A stretch of 64,000 nucleotides of DNA from contig CACVBU010000795.1 of the NCBI GenBank assembly GCA_902728285.1, positions 1-64,000 of the forward strand, given 5' to 3'. This stretch comes from Clytia hemisphaerica (lineage: Eukaryota > Cnidaria > Hydrozoa > Leptothecata > Clytiidae). Under the pieces are notes generated by a model. It was given only the letters and a program-made list of their open reading frames with translations, was not told where the DNA came from and made no database searches. The position numbers and the translations under genes were made by a program. This document shows positions 21,901 to 33,000 of the stretch, one piece after another; position 1 is the first letter of the stretch; each line of letters starts with the position of its first letter.

Positions 21901-22337
21901 CGGGTCATACCAAATATTCTCAAAATAGTACTTAATGCCTCTCTGCTTGATGTTCAGCAACTAAAGAGACGGATCTGTGGAGAAAGCTAAATGGAGAATC
22001 CAGGGAAAGTATGGTGCCCTCCCCTGCCTCCGGGTAAACAGCTAGAGAAAAGGGAGCCTTTGGGTCGCCCTCGACTCGCAAACTTACTTACTTTACTTAA
22101 GTAAATTCATTTAAAATATATTTTCTAAACAATATAATGGTATAATTATTTCAGGGCGACAGTGGTGGCCCACTTGTTATTGATAAGAAAAACAATGGCC
22201 GTGATCAATTTTATTTGGCTGGTGTGGTGAGCTGGGGTCTCGGATGTGCCAATGAAAATTATCCTGGTGTTTATGCGGATGTAGCAAACTTGCGCAATTG
22301 GATCCAAGGCAAACTGGAATCAGAAAATGGTACGTAA
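15905..22337 (+). CDS. Secreted protease with two trypsin domains (polyserase-like), nine exons
   Basis: Exons: 15905-16217, 16987-17225, 17473-17571, 17727-17907, 18773-18865, 19393-19674, 20502-20743, 21158-21259, 22155-22337. They sum to exactly 578 codons including TAA. A signal peptide occupies about residues 1-22 (hydrophobic FILVIAAG core, cut near ALA). Domain 1: activation site QR|IVGG at 42/43, catalytic His83 (AAHC), Asp128 (ENDIVLLE), Ser220 (GDSGG). A linker of about 31 residues repeats TDKPSPPP. Domain 2: QR|IVGG at 335/336, His378, Asp427, Ser520. Both triads are complete, and both have Asp six residues before the serine (GKDSCQGDSGG), predicting cleavage after Arg/Lys. A Cys before each IVGG pairs with PACIV in chymotrypsin-type enzymes and would keep the propeptide attached. 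A pyrimidine-rich tract ending ATAG at 15896 suggests a leader intron or trans-splice site. The final exon could instead splice at GT 22330. A weak AATAAA lies at 22882. Confidence 0.88.
16240..16430 (+). repeat. Degenerate SINE relic in protease intron 1
   Basis: GTGGTGCAAGGT, a B-box-like GGTTTTACCCCCAGCCG, CCCTGCTTGATG and a C-rich tail follow the order of the SINE at 1916 and 21537 but have diverged strongly. Confidence 0.4.
16609..16875. repeat. TA-flanked CACGC(T)n MITE (copy 2)
   Basis: Same ends and interior as 4469-4718, including TTTCATCATGGATATTCTTA and the inverted CATCATGGACATTCTTAT, with TA on both sides. It lies in intron 1 of the double protease, before the exon carrying the domain-1 catalytic Asp. 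Confidence 0.78.
17949..18299. repeat. MITE with TATCGCCGTGTC ends in protease intron 4
   Basis: The left arm is TATCGCCGTGTCAATTCAAA and the right arm is the inverse, TTGAAGTGACACGGCGATA, with several GGACTTAAG motifs inside. It begins 41 bp after exon 4, and its first bases supply the codons and stop (17976-17978) that would be used if intron 4 were retained. Confidence 0.75.
21537..22105 (+). mobile_element. tRNA-derived SINE (copy 2), split by a MITE
   Basis: After removing the insertion at 21563-21855, the head GGTAGAGCATCCAGCTACGG with the B box GGGTTCGATCCCC matches the 1916 copy. So does the tail (CTAAAGAGAC, ATCCAGGGAAA, CCTCCGGGTAAACAGCTA, CTTACTTACTT). It lies in intron 8 of the double protease. 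Confidence 0.75.
21563..21855. mobile_element. MITE nested in the SINE, with internal tandem GTAGGGTC units
   Basis: Inverted ends are CCCGGGGGTGGTACTAC and GTAGTACCCCCCCCCCCG. The flanking GAGCATCCA (21554-21562 and 21856-21864) is a 9-bp target duplication inside the SINE head. The interior holds four AGTCCC-N-AGGGTC units separated by A/T-rich spacers. The 109-codon reverse frame across it is a shadow. Confidence 0.72.
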
Positions 22338-24812
22338 TTATTTCGAAAGTGTTCCAATAGGATCTCTTTAACTCGAGCATCTATAAATCGAATATTTCCT
22401 TAACAATGCCTGATAAAACCTTACTCCATAACTCGAAATCTCCTTAACTCGAACAAATTTTTGTTCCCAGTACTAAGGCTCAACTGTACTTTGAGATCAA
22501 AAGCTTTGGAAATAGCTGTTAATTACAAATATAATATATTAAGTAGGTAAATTGCAAGGCAAAAAAAGGCTGTCGAGGCCAATGAAGTATAAGCCCGAAG
22601 GGCTAGAATTGAATCTCCTTGGTAGGATTTGAAGCCAACAAATCCTACCAAAGTTGCGCAGCCTTGAGCGGCTCGCCTGGCTTTTACATAAATGACGGAT
22701 TGAAACTAAAATTTACCGCTAAATTTCGAAAAAAAATATGAATTGTAAACAAAGGAATTGCTAGATTAAATATGTCGTCAAAAATACGGCGCATTTTTNA
22801 TTATATAACATAATTCTAAAACAATGGCATAATCTTTTCTCGCTTTTGTTCACCACAGTAAATTTATCCAAAAAAAAAAGAAATAAATAAGCAATAGAAC
22901 TACGAATAATTACGACCGTAAAATTATGAAAAAAATAACTTGCATAATCTTAAAATAAAAAGAAAGTGAAAGTAATAAACAATGCACAAGAAACATTTTT
23001 GCTCTCAGTTTTAACAATCAATAATCGAATATAGGAATTTCCTTCTTAAAGCAAATAAAAGAATATATTAGAGAACAATATGTTTTGCGGACCGTAATGT
23101 ACGAAGCAAAAAACGGATGCTCTATTATGAGAAAGAATATTTTCTTTCGGTAAACAATTTCCCTATATTGATTCAAGTTATGCAAAAGGGAGAGAGAGAG
23201 TACAGAAGGTGAATGCACGTGGCTTTCACTTTCTTTTTTAATCTATAAAAACGCACTGAAAGCTTTTTAAATATAATTTGTATAATCTTACATAAATTAT
23301 GTTTTTAAAAATAATTGAGTTTCAGCGAATGAAAGTTTGTAAATTGCCTAAATATTTTATCCTGATTAGTATAATTACGCATGAATTAACATATTTTATG
23401 CACGGATCGCGAATCGTGCATCGTAAATCGTTAGATCGTGCATCTTAAATTACACCAACCCCATTATACCTCACCTAAGGCCCGATTTTGATAAAAGTAT
23501 GCTTATGATTTTTTCGAATCTAAAAATTGTCTGCCAACTAGCGAGTCCACTAACTAGCCAAGAAGGTGCTGTCTTTCCAATACCCTCATTATAAGTTTTG
23601 ATTTCAGCAAATCGGTTCTGACAAATTTTATCTAAAGTTTTAAGCTTTTGAGAAATCAGCCCGCGTACTGATAAGTTTTGCAAAATTTACAACCCTTCTT
23701 GGGACTAATCTGGCCGAATTTTGATAGTTTTAGTGGCAAAAAATTGAAATTTTCCCCATTTTCCAGACTTTTGGTGCGATTGAAATTTGATTTTCTGATT
23801 TTTCCAACCTTTAAGGCCGGTGTCCACTTTCTTGCGAAGTGCGCGAAAGATTTTTTCTAAACCGTTTTTGTCTGAAGAAAAGATTACGTCGTAAAAAAGT
23901 TTCGAGCAAACAAAAAAAAAGTTGAAGATATACGTCAATTTTGACCAATGGAATTGCTTCTTTTTTTAATCAACCAATGACGTTACAGATAACGTGAAAG
24001 TTTCGCGCGCTTCGCGCGAAAGTGGACACCAGCCTTTAGTGGGATTTGGAAATCCAAAAAGGTACCTTTAAGGGCGACACATACCCATACCCTTCAATTG
24101 CCCAAGTACCCTCCAAATTGACATGTTCATTAAAACGCACTACTAAATCAATCATGGAAAAATTCCAAAATTAGAACTTTGGCTCAAATTGTCACAGGTC
24201 AATAAAATTTTCGGCAAGTACAAAACGCCTACTACCTACTACTTAATACTTACTACCTATTACTTACTACCTATTGTAAAATAGCTAAAAACGGCTCGAA
24301 ATTACCTTTAAAATATTCAGCATGTTAAAATTAGGAAACTTTGGTGGTAAAAAAGTTAAAACTTCTTCTTTTATCGTACTTTGAAGACTTCAAAATATTT
24401 TCTCTCTTTTATTTTGTTTATGATTTCCCGCGCTTTTTCTATAAAGTTTACTGACACACTTCTTTGTAGAAGAGAAGAATATTTCCTTCGCACAATAACT
24501 TATTTATTCATGTCAGTTTTACGGCAGTTTTATTTATAAGAAATCGATCAATCTAAAAAATTGAAATACTTTAAGTAAGTAGAGCCCTATGTTTCACTGG
24601 GTACTTGCTGAAAATCCTTTGACATGTCTTGACATTTATTGACAAAATGACCCTTTTGAACCAAACTATTGACAGGGTTGTTAAATAGGACCTTTGAAGA
24701 CTTTTTTATGTAGCAAAAATTCTTATTGTGCTCAATAAGATGCTTTCAGTATCGCAAGGTAAGATTTTCAGTAGGAAAATACTACAAAGCGCTCTTTTAG
24801 AGGTGTCAATTT
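22338..24812. other. Intergenic AT-rich stretch with two MITE copies
   Basis: No convincing exon was found. At 23811-24038 a MITE has ends AAGGCCGGTGTCCACTTTC and, inverted, GAAAGTGGACACCAGCCTTT, with GCGCGAAG repeats. At about 24213-24700 the sequence (AAACGCCTACTACCTACTAC, then CGGCTCGAAATTACCTTTAA) is a second copy of the left half of the element at 39340-40197. A perfect hairpin (TGGTAGGATTTG...CAAATCCTACCA) lies at about 22620-22652. Confidence 0.6.
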
Positions 24813-25557
24813 TGTAAGTCCACGCACACACACAGACAAGAATTTGTAACGTTGATTGAATTGATATTGAGGTTCAAGTTCAAACTAAGAAATAAAATGA
24901 ATGAAAATTCCTAAGTTTCTAATTAACAAAATACATTGAGCCTTGAATTATAAATGTATTTGACAAGTAGAGCCTAACTTAACTTAACCTAAGGCCTGAA
25001 CAGTCACTATGCAAAAGGAAACAAAGAAAACAGAAAAAGTGCAAACAAGAAACAAGAAAAATCTACCAGCTGGCCAAGAATGTGTGCTGGAAATGTGAGC
25101 CAGTGAAAATACAAAGTTGAAATTGAAGTAAAATTCTGATTATTGTCATTTGTCATTTGAAGTCATATTGATGTTGACTCTCTCATAGTCAACTTGTGAC
25201 TGAGTAGCGAATGAGAAAAAGTTGGCCTTTTTATAATAGATTTGATACAAAAAAACTAGTTTGACAAGATATAAAAACAATGAATATATAACACTCTTGA
25301 GAAATCAAATGATAATTAAATAAAATGCGTGTGAAATAATTAATTACTAGATAATGACTAAATGACAAAATGATAATTTTGAATGAAAATGAAACACGAG
25401 AATGCACAAGAGAGAAAACACGCTGAAAAAGAAAGCACTGGGAAAACAAAGGACGCTGGGAACAAAAAGACACTGACAAAAACAAGACACTGAAAATTGA
25501 ACTATAAAATATTTTTGCTTTTTTAAATATACTAAAAATTTGATGAATAACATTACA
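24813..25557 (-). repeat. BEL 3' LTR
   Basis: A 745-bp LTR that is a direct repeat of 31317-32118, with CCACGCACACACACAGACAA near one end and TAAATATACTAAAAATTTGA near the other. Open frames of 79-114 codons on the minus strand are LTR shadows. Confidence 0.88.
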
Positions 25558-25579
25558 CTCCCACCAAAAAAGCAAACAT

Positions 25580-27507
25580 TTACCATAATTTACGAATCAA
25601 ATCAACATATAAAGCCATTTCACCCAACTCTTTCATCATATCACAATCGTCCACGTGATGAATAACGACCAATGATCGAACAGCTCGCTTTGTTTCTCGA
25701 AATACTTTTTCATTTTCGTTACGATATCGAATGATGGCCTTACGTGCCACCCCATCACGACCGAATTCGAGACTTTTGACGATTCCATAGGTGTACGAGT
25801 TTGACAGAACTGATTCGTTTTTGGTGAACAAGATGATATCGCCAATGTTGATTCTGTCTGATGTAAACCATTTTTGCTGGTGCATGAGTTTTGGCACATG
25901 GACGAGAAGCCAAACTTCAAACCAGGCATTGAAGATGAATTGGTTCTCCTTGATGATATTTGATGGGTTGGTAGATGATAGAATGCCAGTGGGGCAACGA
26001 TATTGTTTCGTCCAATAGTAAAACGATTCGGCGTTATCAAGTCGAGACATTCGAAGTCTCCCACATGTTACCAACAGCCAAGGGCAAGTTGTTAATTTGA
26101 TTGCCAATAGATGATGATAACGTTTCCCACTGAAGGATTGAAAGACGTTGGTTGTGAACAGATTTTTCGATCGAACTGTTGATTTCACGAATTTTTCGTT
26201 CTACTTTTCCATGCATTGAGTGGCCTTGAACTGGACAGAATTCGAACTCAACACGTGCTTGTTTCATCAGTTTGGATTTGATATCAATGAAATCAAGTCG
26301 CATTTCTTTGCAGGTTTTGATGAGTTGACCTCCTTCGTCACAAAGAAGTCGTTTCGGGTAACCGTGGTCACAGGAGAAGCGATTGAAAGCAAGGATGAAT
26401 GATGTCGTTCCATAATCGTCCAAAACCTTGATTTTGACAGCTGATGTAGAGCAACAGCAGAAGACAACCAACCATATTTTGGCTGTCTTTCGTTTGTGAT
26501 GTGGTGTGTAGCATTGAAACGGTCCAGATAGGTCGACTTGGGTGTAGGAGAATGCTGGAGCTATGGTGATATTGCATCTGGAGATTGGACCCATAGCCAT
26601 GTCGATGGTTCGTTTGGCCAAAAACTTGCAACGTTGACACGAACTTTTGATGGATTTGATAAGAACTCGACCTTCGAGGATGTAAACTTTCTTGAGGACA
26701 TAGCGAAGTGTGGACTCTATCCCAGCATGACTGACTTCTGGATGATTCCAATGTGTGTCGAGGATGATACTATATGCAATTGGTGATCTTCTGTCTATAA
26801 CTGGTACACAAAAGGATGTCGAAGATAAATCTTTCATTGATTTGGTGAAACGTCCAACTATGGATACTTGATCATCGGCGAGGATTCGACCAGTGTACAC
26901 CAAGATTCCATTGTCGTTGAGTCTGGTGATATTTTCATATTTTGGTTTTGGAAGGAATTGAGTTATCTCTTGTGATCCTTTCCTGTAGAAATACGTCTCA
27001 GCAGCTTTGATCTCGTAATCGTTAATGAGAATGGTTGAATGTTTCAAAATGGTGAGTTGGGAACGAGATTTATCTTTTGTACGTTTGAGTAGAGTGTAAA
27101 TATACTTGAAGACGATTGCCATGATACGAATAACTGTAGAAAACTTGTGTTGATTTGGGTTCAGAAGGTATTGAGAGAATTTAGCCCTTTCAGATGTTTC
27201 TTTGAATGATAAGATGTGATAACTTTGAACGATAGTATGTTCCTTGTTGATTTCAACCATCTGTTTGTTGGAGATCGTAACTTCAGAGCTGATGGATGGG
27301 AAATGATGACTTGATTGCTCATCCATGATGTCCATTGATCCAATTAGATGATTGGTCGATATCCTGGAATGTGGCTCCTCTTCTGGTGCCAAGGTCTGCA
27401 AGGTTTTGATATGTTGGAATGTAGTACCACTTTCTTGTCCGGAAACGAAGGATTCTAAGACGCGACTTCGAACCCACTTTTCAAAGGTTTGTCGTCTTGC
27501 TTATCCA
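25580..27507 (-). pseudogene. BEL integrase and C-terminal domain, frameshifted
   Basis: The main frame (27401-26037) contains a zinc-binding HHCC region (THWNHPEVSHAG, then CQRCKF) and a DDE integrase core: Asp in TQVDLSGP, Asp in LLCDEGGQL, Glu in GKVERKIREI. At about 26060 the frame shifts into FECLDLITPNR and shifts again by about 25980. The C-terminal DUF5641-like domain (WFTSDRINIGDIILF, then RAVRSLVVIHHVDD) follows and ends at 25580. The integrase would insert the cDNA into host DNA. Upstream coding is lost in the assembly gap. Confidence 0.85.
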
Positions 27508-28163
27508 NNNNNNNNNNNNNNNNNNNNNNNNNNNNNNNNNNNNNNNNNNNNNNNNNNNNNNNNNNNNNNNNNNNNNNNNNNNNNNNNNNNNNNNNNNNNN
27601 NNNNNNNNNNNNNNNNNNNNNNNNNNNNNNNNNNNNNNNNNNNNNNNNNNNNNNNNNNNNNNNNNNNNNNNNNNNNNNNNNNNNNNNNNNNNNNNNNNNN
27701 NNNNNNNNNNNNNNNNNNNNNNNNNNNNNNNNNNNNNNNNNNNNNNNNNNNNNNNNNNNNNNNNNNNNNNNNNNNNNNNNNNNNNNNNNNNNNNNNNNNN
27801 NNNNNNNNNNNNNNNNNNNNNNNNNNNNNNNNNNNNNNNNNNNNNNNNNNNNNNNNNNNNNNNNNNNNNNNNNNNNNNNNNNNNNNNNNNNNNNNNNNNN
27901 NNNNNNNNNNNNNNNNNNNNNNNNNNNNNNNNNNNNNNNNNNNNNNNNNNNNNNNNNNNNNNNNNNNNNNNNNNNNNNNNNNNNNNNNNNNNNNNNNNNN
28001 NNNNNNNNNNNNNNNNNNNNNNNNNNNNNNNNNNNNNNNNNNNNNNNNNNNNNNNNNNNNNNNNNNNNNNNNNNNNNNNNNNNNNNNNNNNNNNNNNNNN
28101 NNNNNNNNNNNNNNNNNNNNNNNNNNNNNNNNNNNNNNNNNNNNNNNNNNNNNNNNNNNNNNN
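27508..28163. other. Assembly gap (656 N)
   Basis: The run of N lies exactly where BEL reverse transcriptase and RNase H should be. Those domains normally need well over 1.5 kb, so either the gap size is only an estimate or this copy carries a deletion. The apparent open frames crossing it are meaningless. Confidence 0.98.
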
Positions 28164-29589
28164 CCATACGACTCTCAAGGTATGAAGTTGTGGATCGATG
28201 TGTCCTTGAGCATTGATTGTTGTTGAGCATTAAGATTTTCAATGTAGTCCACAAAACCAAGTCTTGAAGTTTTGCTTCAGATGAATGATTTCGACTTTAT
28301 CTGATGGAGATGTTGAGTTTTCGAAGCTGTTGGTGATATATCTTCAGGGCGATGCTCTTGTTTGGTGCCAACTTGGTGAGAGGGGCAACAAAGGGTAGAG
28401 TTGCAGTGAGTGACAGTTTTCGTATCAGGGTCGATTTTAACAGATGAATCAATGATGTTCTGCTCATATTCTTCTTTGATGCTGATTTCCTCTGGGATGT
28501 TTTGAATTTTCAATCGTTGCATTCTCTGCACTTGATGCACCGATAAGATATGGTTGTGAACCAGTTTGATTCTATCTCTTCGAATTGCTTGATGGGATAC
28601 GATGAGTAAGAAAATAACTTGTTGACATCTGGATTCACTTGAATTCCAGTTCGGTACAATGATAATTGATCACTCAAAAATCCAAGGAAGTTGGTTTGAT
28701 TGAAGAATGTTTGATGAATTTTCGTGAAAATCTCATGAGGTTCCAATAACCCCACGACCACCATCTTGTGTTGAAAACTGATTCATAGATCGTCAGTCCT
28801 GACGCAAGTTGATATACGACTTTTGGGTGATATCGTAAATAGCTAATACCAACCATGAAGTGGACATCTCCTCCGATACTTGAAGGTACAGATGGAAGTC
28901 GAGTTGAACAATGATCGGATGAGTGGTAGCTTTGAGCAATCTCCGTGTAAACATCAGTGAGTGGATACTGTGGAAAGGTAGCGGTTATCGTATCAAGTGA
29001 TATGCCATTGAATGATGCTAAATTGCCATCGTGCATTGGGATTTTGACGTTGAAGGTTCCAAATGACTGCAATGATGTTTGACCAACTCCGCCGATGGAC
29101 GTAACTTGGGATGACATTTTTGTAGCTCTTGAACCAAGTGATTGAATGCTGAACGTTTGACGATAAAGTCACTACACCTGTGTCATAGAAGATAGTGTAT
29201 GGGGTGTTGTCAATTGAGATTGTTTGTAGCATGTAGATACCACGCTGGTCAGTTGATTCTTTATCACCAGATGTTGCAGTCGTCTTGAACGATTCATGTG
29301 CATGAAATGATAACTGATGTTTTTGGAAAATTCTGGCAGATTGGAGCTTCGGACACAGCGTTTGTAAGTTGATAACAAATCTTTGTTGACTTGATCCTCC
29401 TTGTGGTCGTTGCAAACAAGGACGTGTTTTTTGGTTGGATACTTCTGGTGGATAGGATTTGGGCAGTGTGTAATCACGTTGACATCTCCCTTCTTTGTGC
29501 TTAGGTGATGAAGCATCAGCACCTGGAAAAAGACACTGAAAGCAGTATCTTTTGCTTCTTAGTAATGTGAGTCTATCAGCTGGACTCAA
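28164..29589 (-). pseudogene. BEL protease to reverse transcriptase start, frameshifted
   Basis: Minus-strand pieces in several frames line up with BEL/Pao pol. There are Cys/His-rich stretches (YCFQCLFPGADASSPKHKEG); an aspartic-protease motif FYDTG near 29200; a GGVGQTSLQSFGTFNV segment, with SLDTITATFPQYPLTDVY and DVHFMVGISYLRYHPKVV following; then IPEEISIKEEYEQNIID leading toward reverse transcriptase up to the gap. The frame changes at least at about 29430, 29120, 28780 and 28430. These may be real decay or sequencing errors. Confidence 0.8.
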
Positions 29590-29591
29590 TT

Positions 29592-31176
29592 CTACAAACT
29601 TCTTGCAGGTGTAGTACTGTAGAATCCTGGTGCCTCCAGGACCAAGAGTGGATACATGTTCATCAGTTCCGTCTTTTGCACCACAGATAAAGCAAATGGG
29701 CTCAGATTGAGGTATGGAAGGAAAAGAAAGAAAAATCCATACCTCTGAGTCCCGTTGTTCTTTGATGAGTCTTGATTTGATCCAGTTCGTTTGGATGAAT
29801 CTTGGTTGTTTGGACGTTTGTGATCGGTCTTGTTGTCTTGAATGCTTGATTTTACTGTCAGCTTCTGGTGTTGGATTTTCAGCTCATCTTCGAGGAAGGT
29901 GCACATTTTGACCAAGTCTCTTCAGTGTAAGAGACGTGACGTTTGATATCTGTGTTAACCATCTTGATAGCCTGGCATCACCAAGCAGGTTATAGACTTT
30001 GTTGATTGCACCACCGTAATACAGATAATTCTCGACGTGATGTTCCCTTGCCAAAGATGTAAGGTCCTTGATGAGGTTGACAATATTGGTCATTGATTCA
30101 ATGATTGATCCAGTGTCTTTGGAGCGTTGAATGGAACTTGATGACGTCAGTTGGTTGATTTTTCTTTGGAGGATGAGCATGACGTTGCCATAGGCTTGAT
30201 TCAGTCGATCCCAAATTTCGTCTATGTCATCTTGAGTTTGGACACAACTCAGGGCTGGTTCCTTCAGATAGTTATTCTTGAGTAAATCAGCAAGTAGATG
30301 TTTCGGAGTAGTTTTGAGATGTAGTTTTTCAAATTTTGACTTGAAGGTATAAATATCGATACTATCTGAATATCCAGAAAATTTCTCAAGTTTAATGTTC
30401 AGGTTCGATTCAGAAAACAACTTTTGCTTATAGACTTGACGGTCATCGATTTCTTTGTTGAGATCTCTGATGTACACAGATTTTGATAAAGTCAAATGAT
30501 CATACCGTTCCAATAGACGTTGGATTGCTTCTGTAGTAGTTTCATTGTTGGTTTCAGCTGAAGAGATGGATTCAAGACGTTTTGAAGTTTCATTGACTAA
30601 GTTGATATGTGATGATAGATTTGATTTCATGTCCATTAACTCCTCGTTAGAACAGTCTTTTGGTTGGCGTGAGAACTGAGTAATAAGCTCCTCGATAGAA
30701 TTTTTGGAATCTTTTATTGAGAATAGAAGTGATTTTTCCTTACGGTCAACAGCATCACTTTCCTGCTTTGCTTGTACCATTTGAAAATGACGTTTGGATT
30801 TGGTAGCATCCTTGATGTAATCCTTCATCACGTTGAGTGTCTCTAGGATGGTTGTTGTCAAGATTGGATCGGGGGTTTCAGTAACGAGAGTTTGTTCATT
30901 GGAACGAATGGATTTACGTAACTCGATTAACCTCTCGATGACGTCTTTGTAGTCAGCTCCAGGTTCGACAGGATTTTCGTCAATAGTGTCAGCTACCTCC
31001 TGGATAAGGACTTTGATGTTGATTGCAGATTGAGATGGCATCTCGTTGAATGTTGATCTTGTTGAGTAGATTTGAAATTCAGTTGAAGACTCCTTTGACG
31101 TGGCAACTTTCTCGACTAGCTGCCCAGTAGAGTTGAGTATTTTGTAATCGATCCGACGAAGATTACGTCTTGACAT
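29592..31176 (-). pseudogene. BEL gag (DUF1759-type), frameshifted at its end
   Basis: A 430-codon frame from ATG 31176 to 29884. The N-terminal half is rich in Lys/Glu and probably coiled coil. The C-terminal half has the gag core with KLEKFSGYSD, YTFKSKFEKLHL and DDIDEIWDRLNQAYGN, typical of the DUF1759 gag of BEL/Pao elements. It stops at 29884, but the homologous text (VKMCTFLEDELKIQHQKLTV) continues in another frame (29915-29592), so one frameshift separates gag from the zinc-knuckle region. It would form the particle shell. Confidence 0.85.
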
Positions 31177-31316
31177 TCACGTAAATTGAGTAACGTGAAC
31201 AAGTTGATAATAAATTGAGAGATTTGACTGATTCAGTTGAAATAAGTTGAATGAATTGAATTGATTGAAACGATTTGCTGCACGATCAGCGGTTGTTGAG
31301 ATGGGTCCTGTTTGAA

Positions 31317-32118
31317 TGTAAGTCCACGCACACACACAGACAAGAATTTGTAACGTTGATTGATGAATTGATATTGAGGTTCAAGTTCAAACTAAAAAAT
31401 AAAATGAATGAAAATTCCTAAGTTTCTAATTAACAAAATAAATTGAGCCTTGAATTATAAATGTATTTGATAAGTAGAGCCTAACTTAACTTAACCTAAG
31501 GCCTGAACAGTCACTATGCAAAAGAAACAAAGAAAACAGAAAAAGTGCAAACAAGAAACAAGAAAAACCTACCAGCTGGCCAAGAATGTGTGCTGGAAAT
31601 GTGAGCCAGTGAAAATACAAAGTTGAAATTGAAGAAATTCTGATTATTGTCATTTGTCATTAGTCATATTGATGTTGACTCTCTCATAGTCAACTTGTGA
31701 CTGAGTAGCGAGTGAGAAAAAGTTGGCCTTTTTATATAAATTTGATACAAAAAAACTAGTTTGACAAGATATAAAAACAATGAATATATAACACTCTTGA
31801 GAAATCAAATGATAATTAAATAAAATGCGTGTGAAATAATTAATTACTAGATAATGACTAAATGACAAAATGATAATAACTGACAAAGTATTTGAAATAA
31901 TTGATAACATAGATAAATGACTTTAAACATAGAACAAAACAAACGACGCATGAAACACGAGAATGCACAAGAGAGAAAAGACGCTGAAAAAGAAAGCACT
32001 GGGAAAACAAAGGACGCTGGGGACAAAAAGACACTGACAAAAACAAGACACTGAAAATTGAACTATAAAATATTTTTGCTTTTTTAAATATACTAAAAAT
32101 TTGATGAATCACATTACA
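31317..32118 (-). repeat. BEL 5' LTR
   Basis: An 802-bp LTR matching 24813-25557 with scattered small indels. An additional segment containing TAACTGACAAAGTATTTGAA separates AAATGACAAAATGATAAT from ATGAAACACGAG. It contains the element's promoter in minus orientation. Confidence 0.88.
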
Positions 32119-33000
32119 CTTGTTTATACACTAAAGTAAAAACAATTCTGCACATATAAATGGGTCATTGTTTGAGGTCTGGCAAAACTTCCCGGAAAAA
32201 GCCTATCCGGCGGTGCGTGGATCTAGAGGTGGGTTCTGTCTCCCCCATAGATCTTTTTCTTGCAAAGTTTATCTTCAAATTAGTTTTCAAGGTTGACTTG
32301 GCCAACCTTTTCATCTATCTATGGCTCAAGTTTTAGGCAATTTCTCATAGTTTTTGAAAAAGTAAATTTCATTAAAAAGCGCCGGGTTATTCTTTCATGA
32401 ATCCCTTTAGACGTTTTGCAGCACATTTTTTTGCTTAAGCGAGTCAAGTAAATGATATAGCACTTTCACATCATTAATCTTTGATACGCATTTTGGTGGG
32501 ACACTAGTATGTCTAACTGTAGGGCGGCCAAAGGGTTGCGCCTCACACGGTAAGAAATTCGCAATTTTAGTAAAATAAAGTTTGGGGTGAAATATCTTAC
32601 CATAGAAAGTAGCTAAGATAAACTTTTAAACTAAAGAGAATTTACTCAGCTTTCTTCTAAAAAAATCTGCATTCTCATATCTTTCTTCGTTTCTAAATTA
32701 TTAAGGAAAACCCACTGCGCGGTCTACCATATTCCGCCTACGCAAAAACGGCACCGAAAAATTTTCTAGATACCCTTACATAAAAAACAATTACGAGTGA
32801 TGTCTTTCATCTACCGGCATAATTTTTTCACCATACTTTTGCCACGTGATTCTTGCTTTTCCCCAATCAACGCTTTTACTTGGGTTTTCCTCTGGATTCG
32901 GGTCAAAAGAGACATTTTAGTTTTGTTTTCAGATTTTCTTTAAAACTTTAAAGGTTATTAACTAAACGCAAGGAGCCATAAAATTGGAACTTCAAATTGA
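32119..33000. other. Intergenic stretch, nothing recognised
   Basis: No open frame, inverted repeat or motif of note was found between the BEL LTR and the next MITE. Confidence 0.5.

Larger units (their letters stand above)
24813..32118 (-). mobile_element. BEL/Pao LTR retrotransposon, decayed, with assembly gap
   Basis: The 3' LTR is 24813-25557 and the 5' LTR is 31317-32118. Both run TGTAAGTCCACGC to ACATTACA on the plus strand; the right one has an extra segment of about 60 bp near 31877-31950. The coding order on the minus strand is gag, protease, start of reverse transcriptase, N gap, integrase, C-terminal domain, which is the BEL/Pao order. A purine tract (TGGTGGGAG on the minus strand) precedes the 3' LTR. 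I found no matching target duplication and no clear primer-binding site. Many frameshifts show the copy is dead or poorly sequenced. Confidence 0.9.

Noticed and set aside
22440-22550. Possible further protease exon after TTGTTCCCAG
   Set aside because: The reading after this acceptor has no linker-like or protease-like residues and meets a stop after about 25 codons.
27352-28260. Several long frames across the N gap
   Set aside because: They are artefacts of translating N; only the BEL coding on either side is real.
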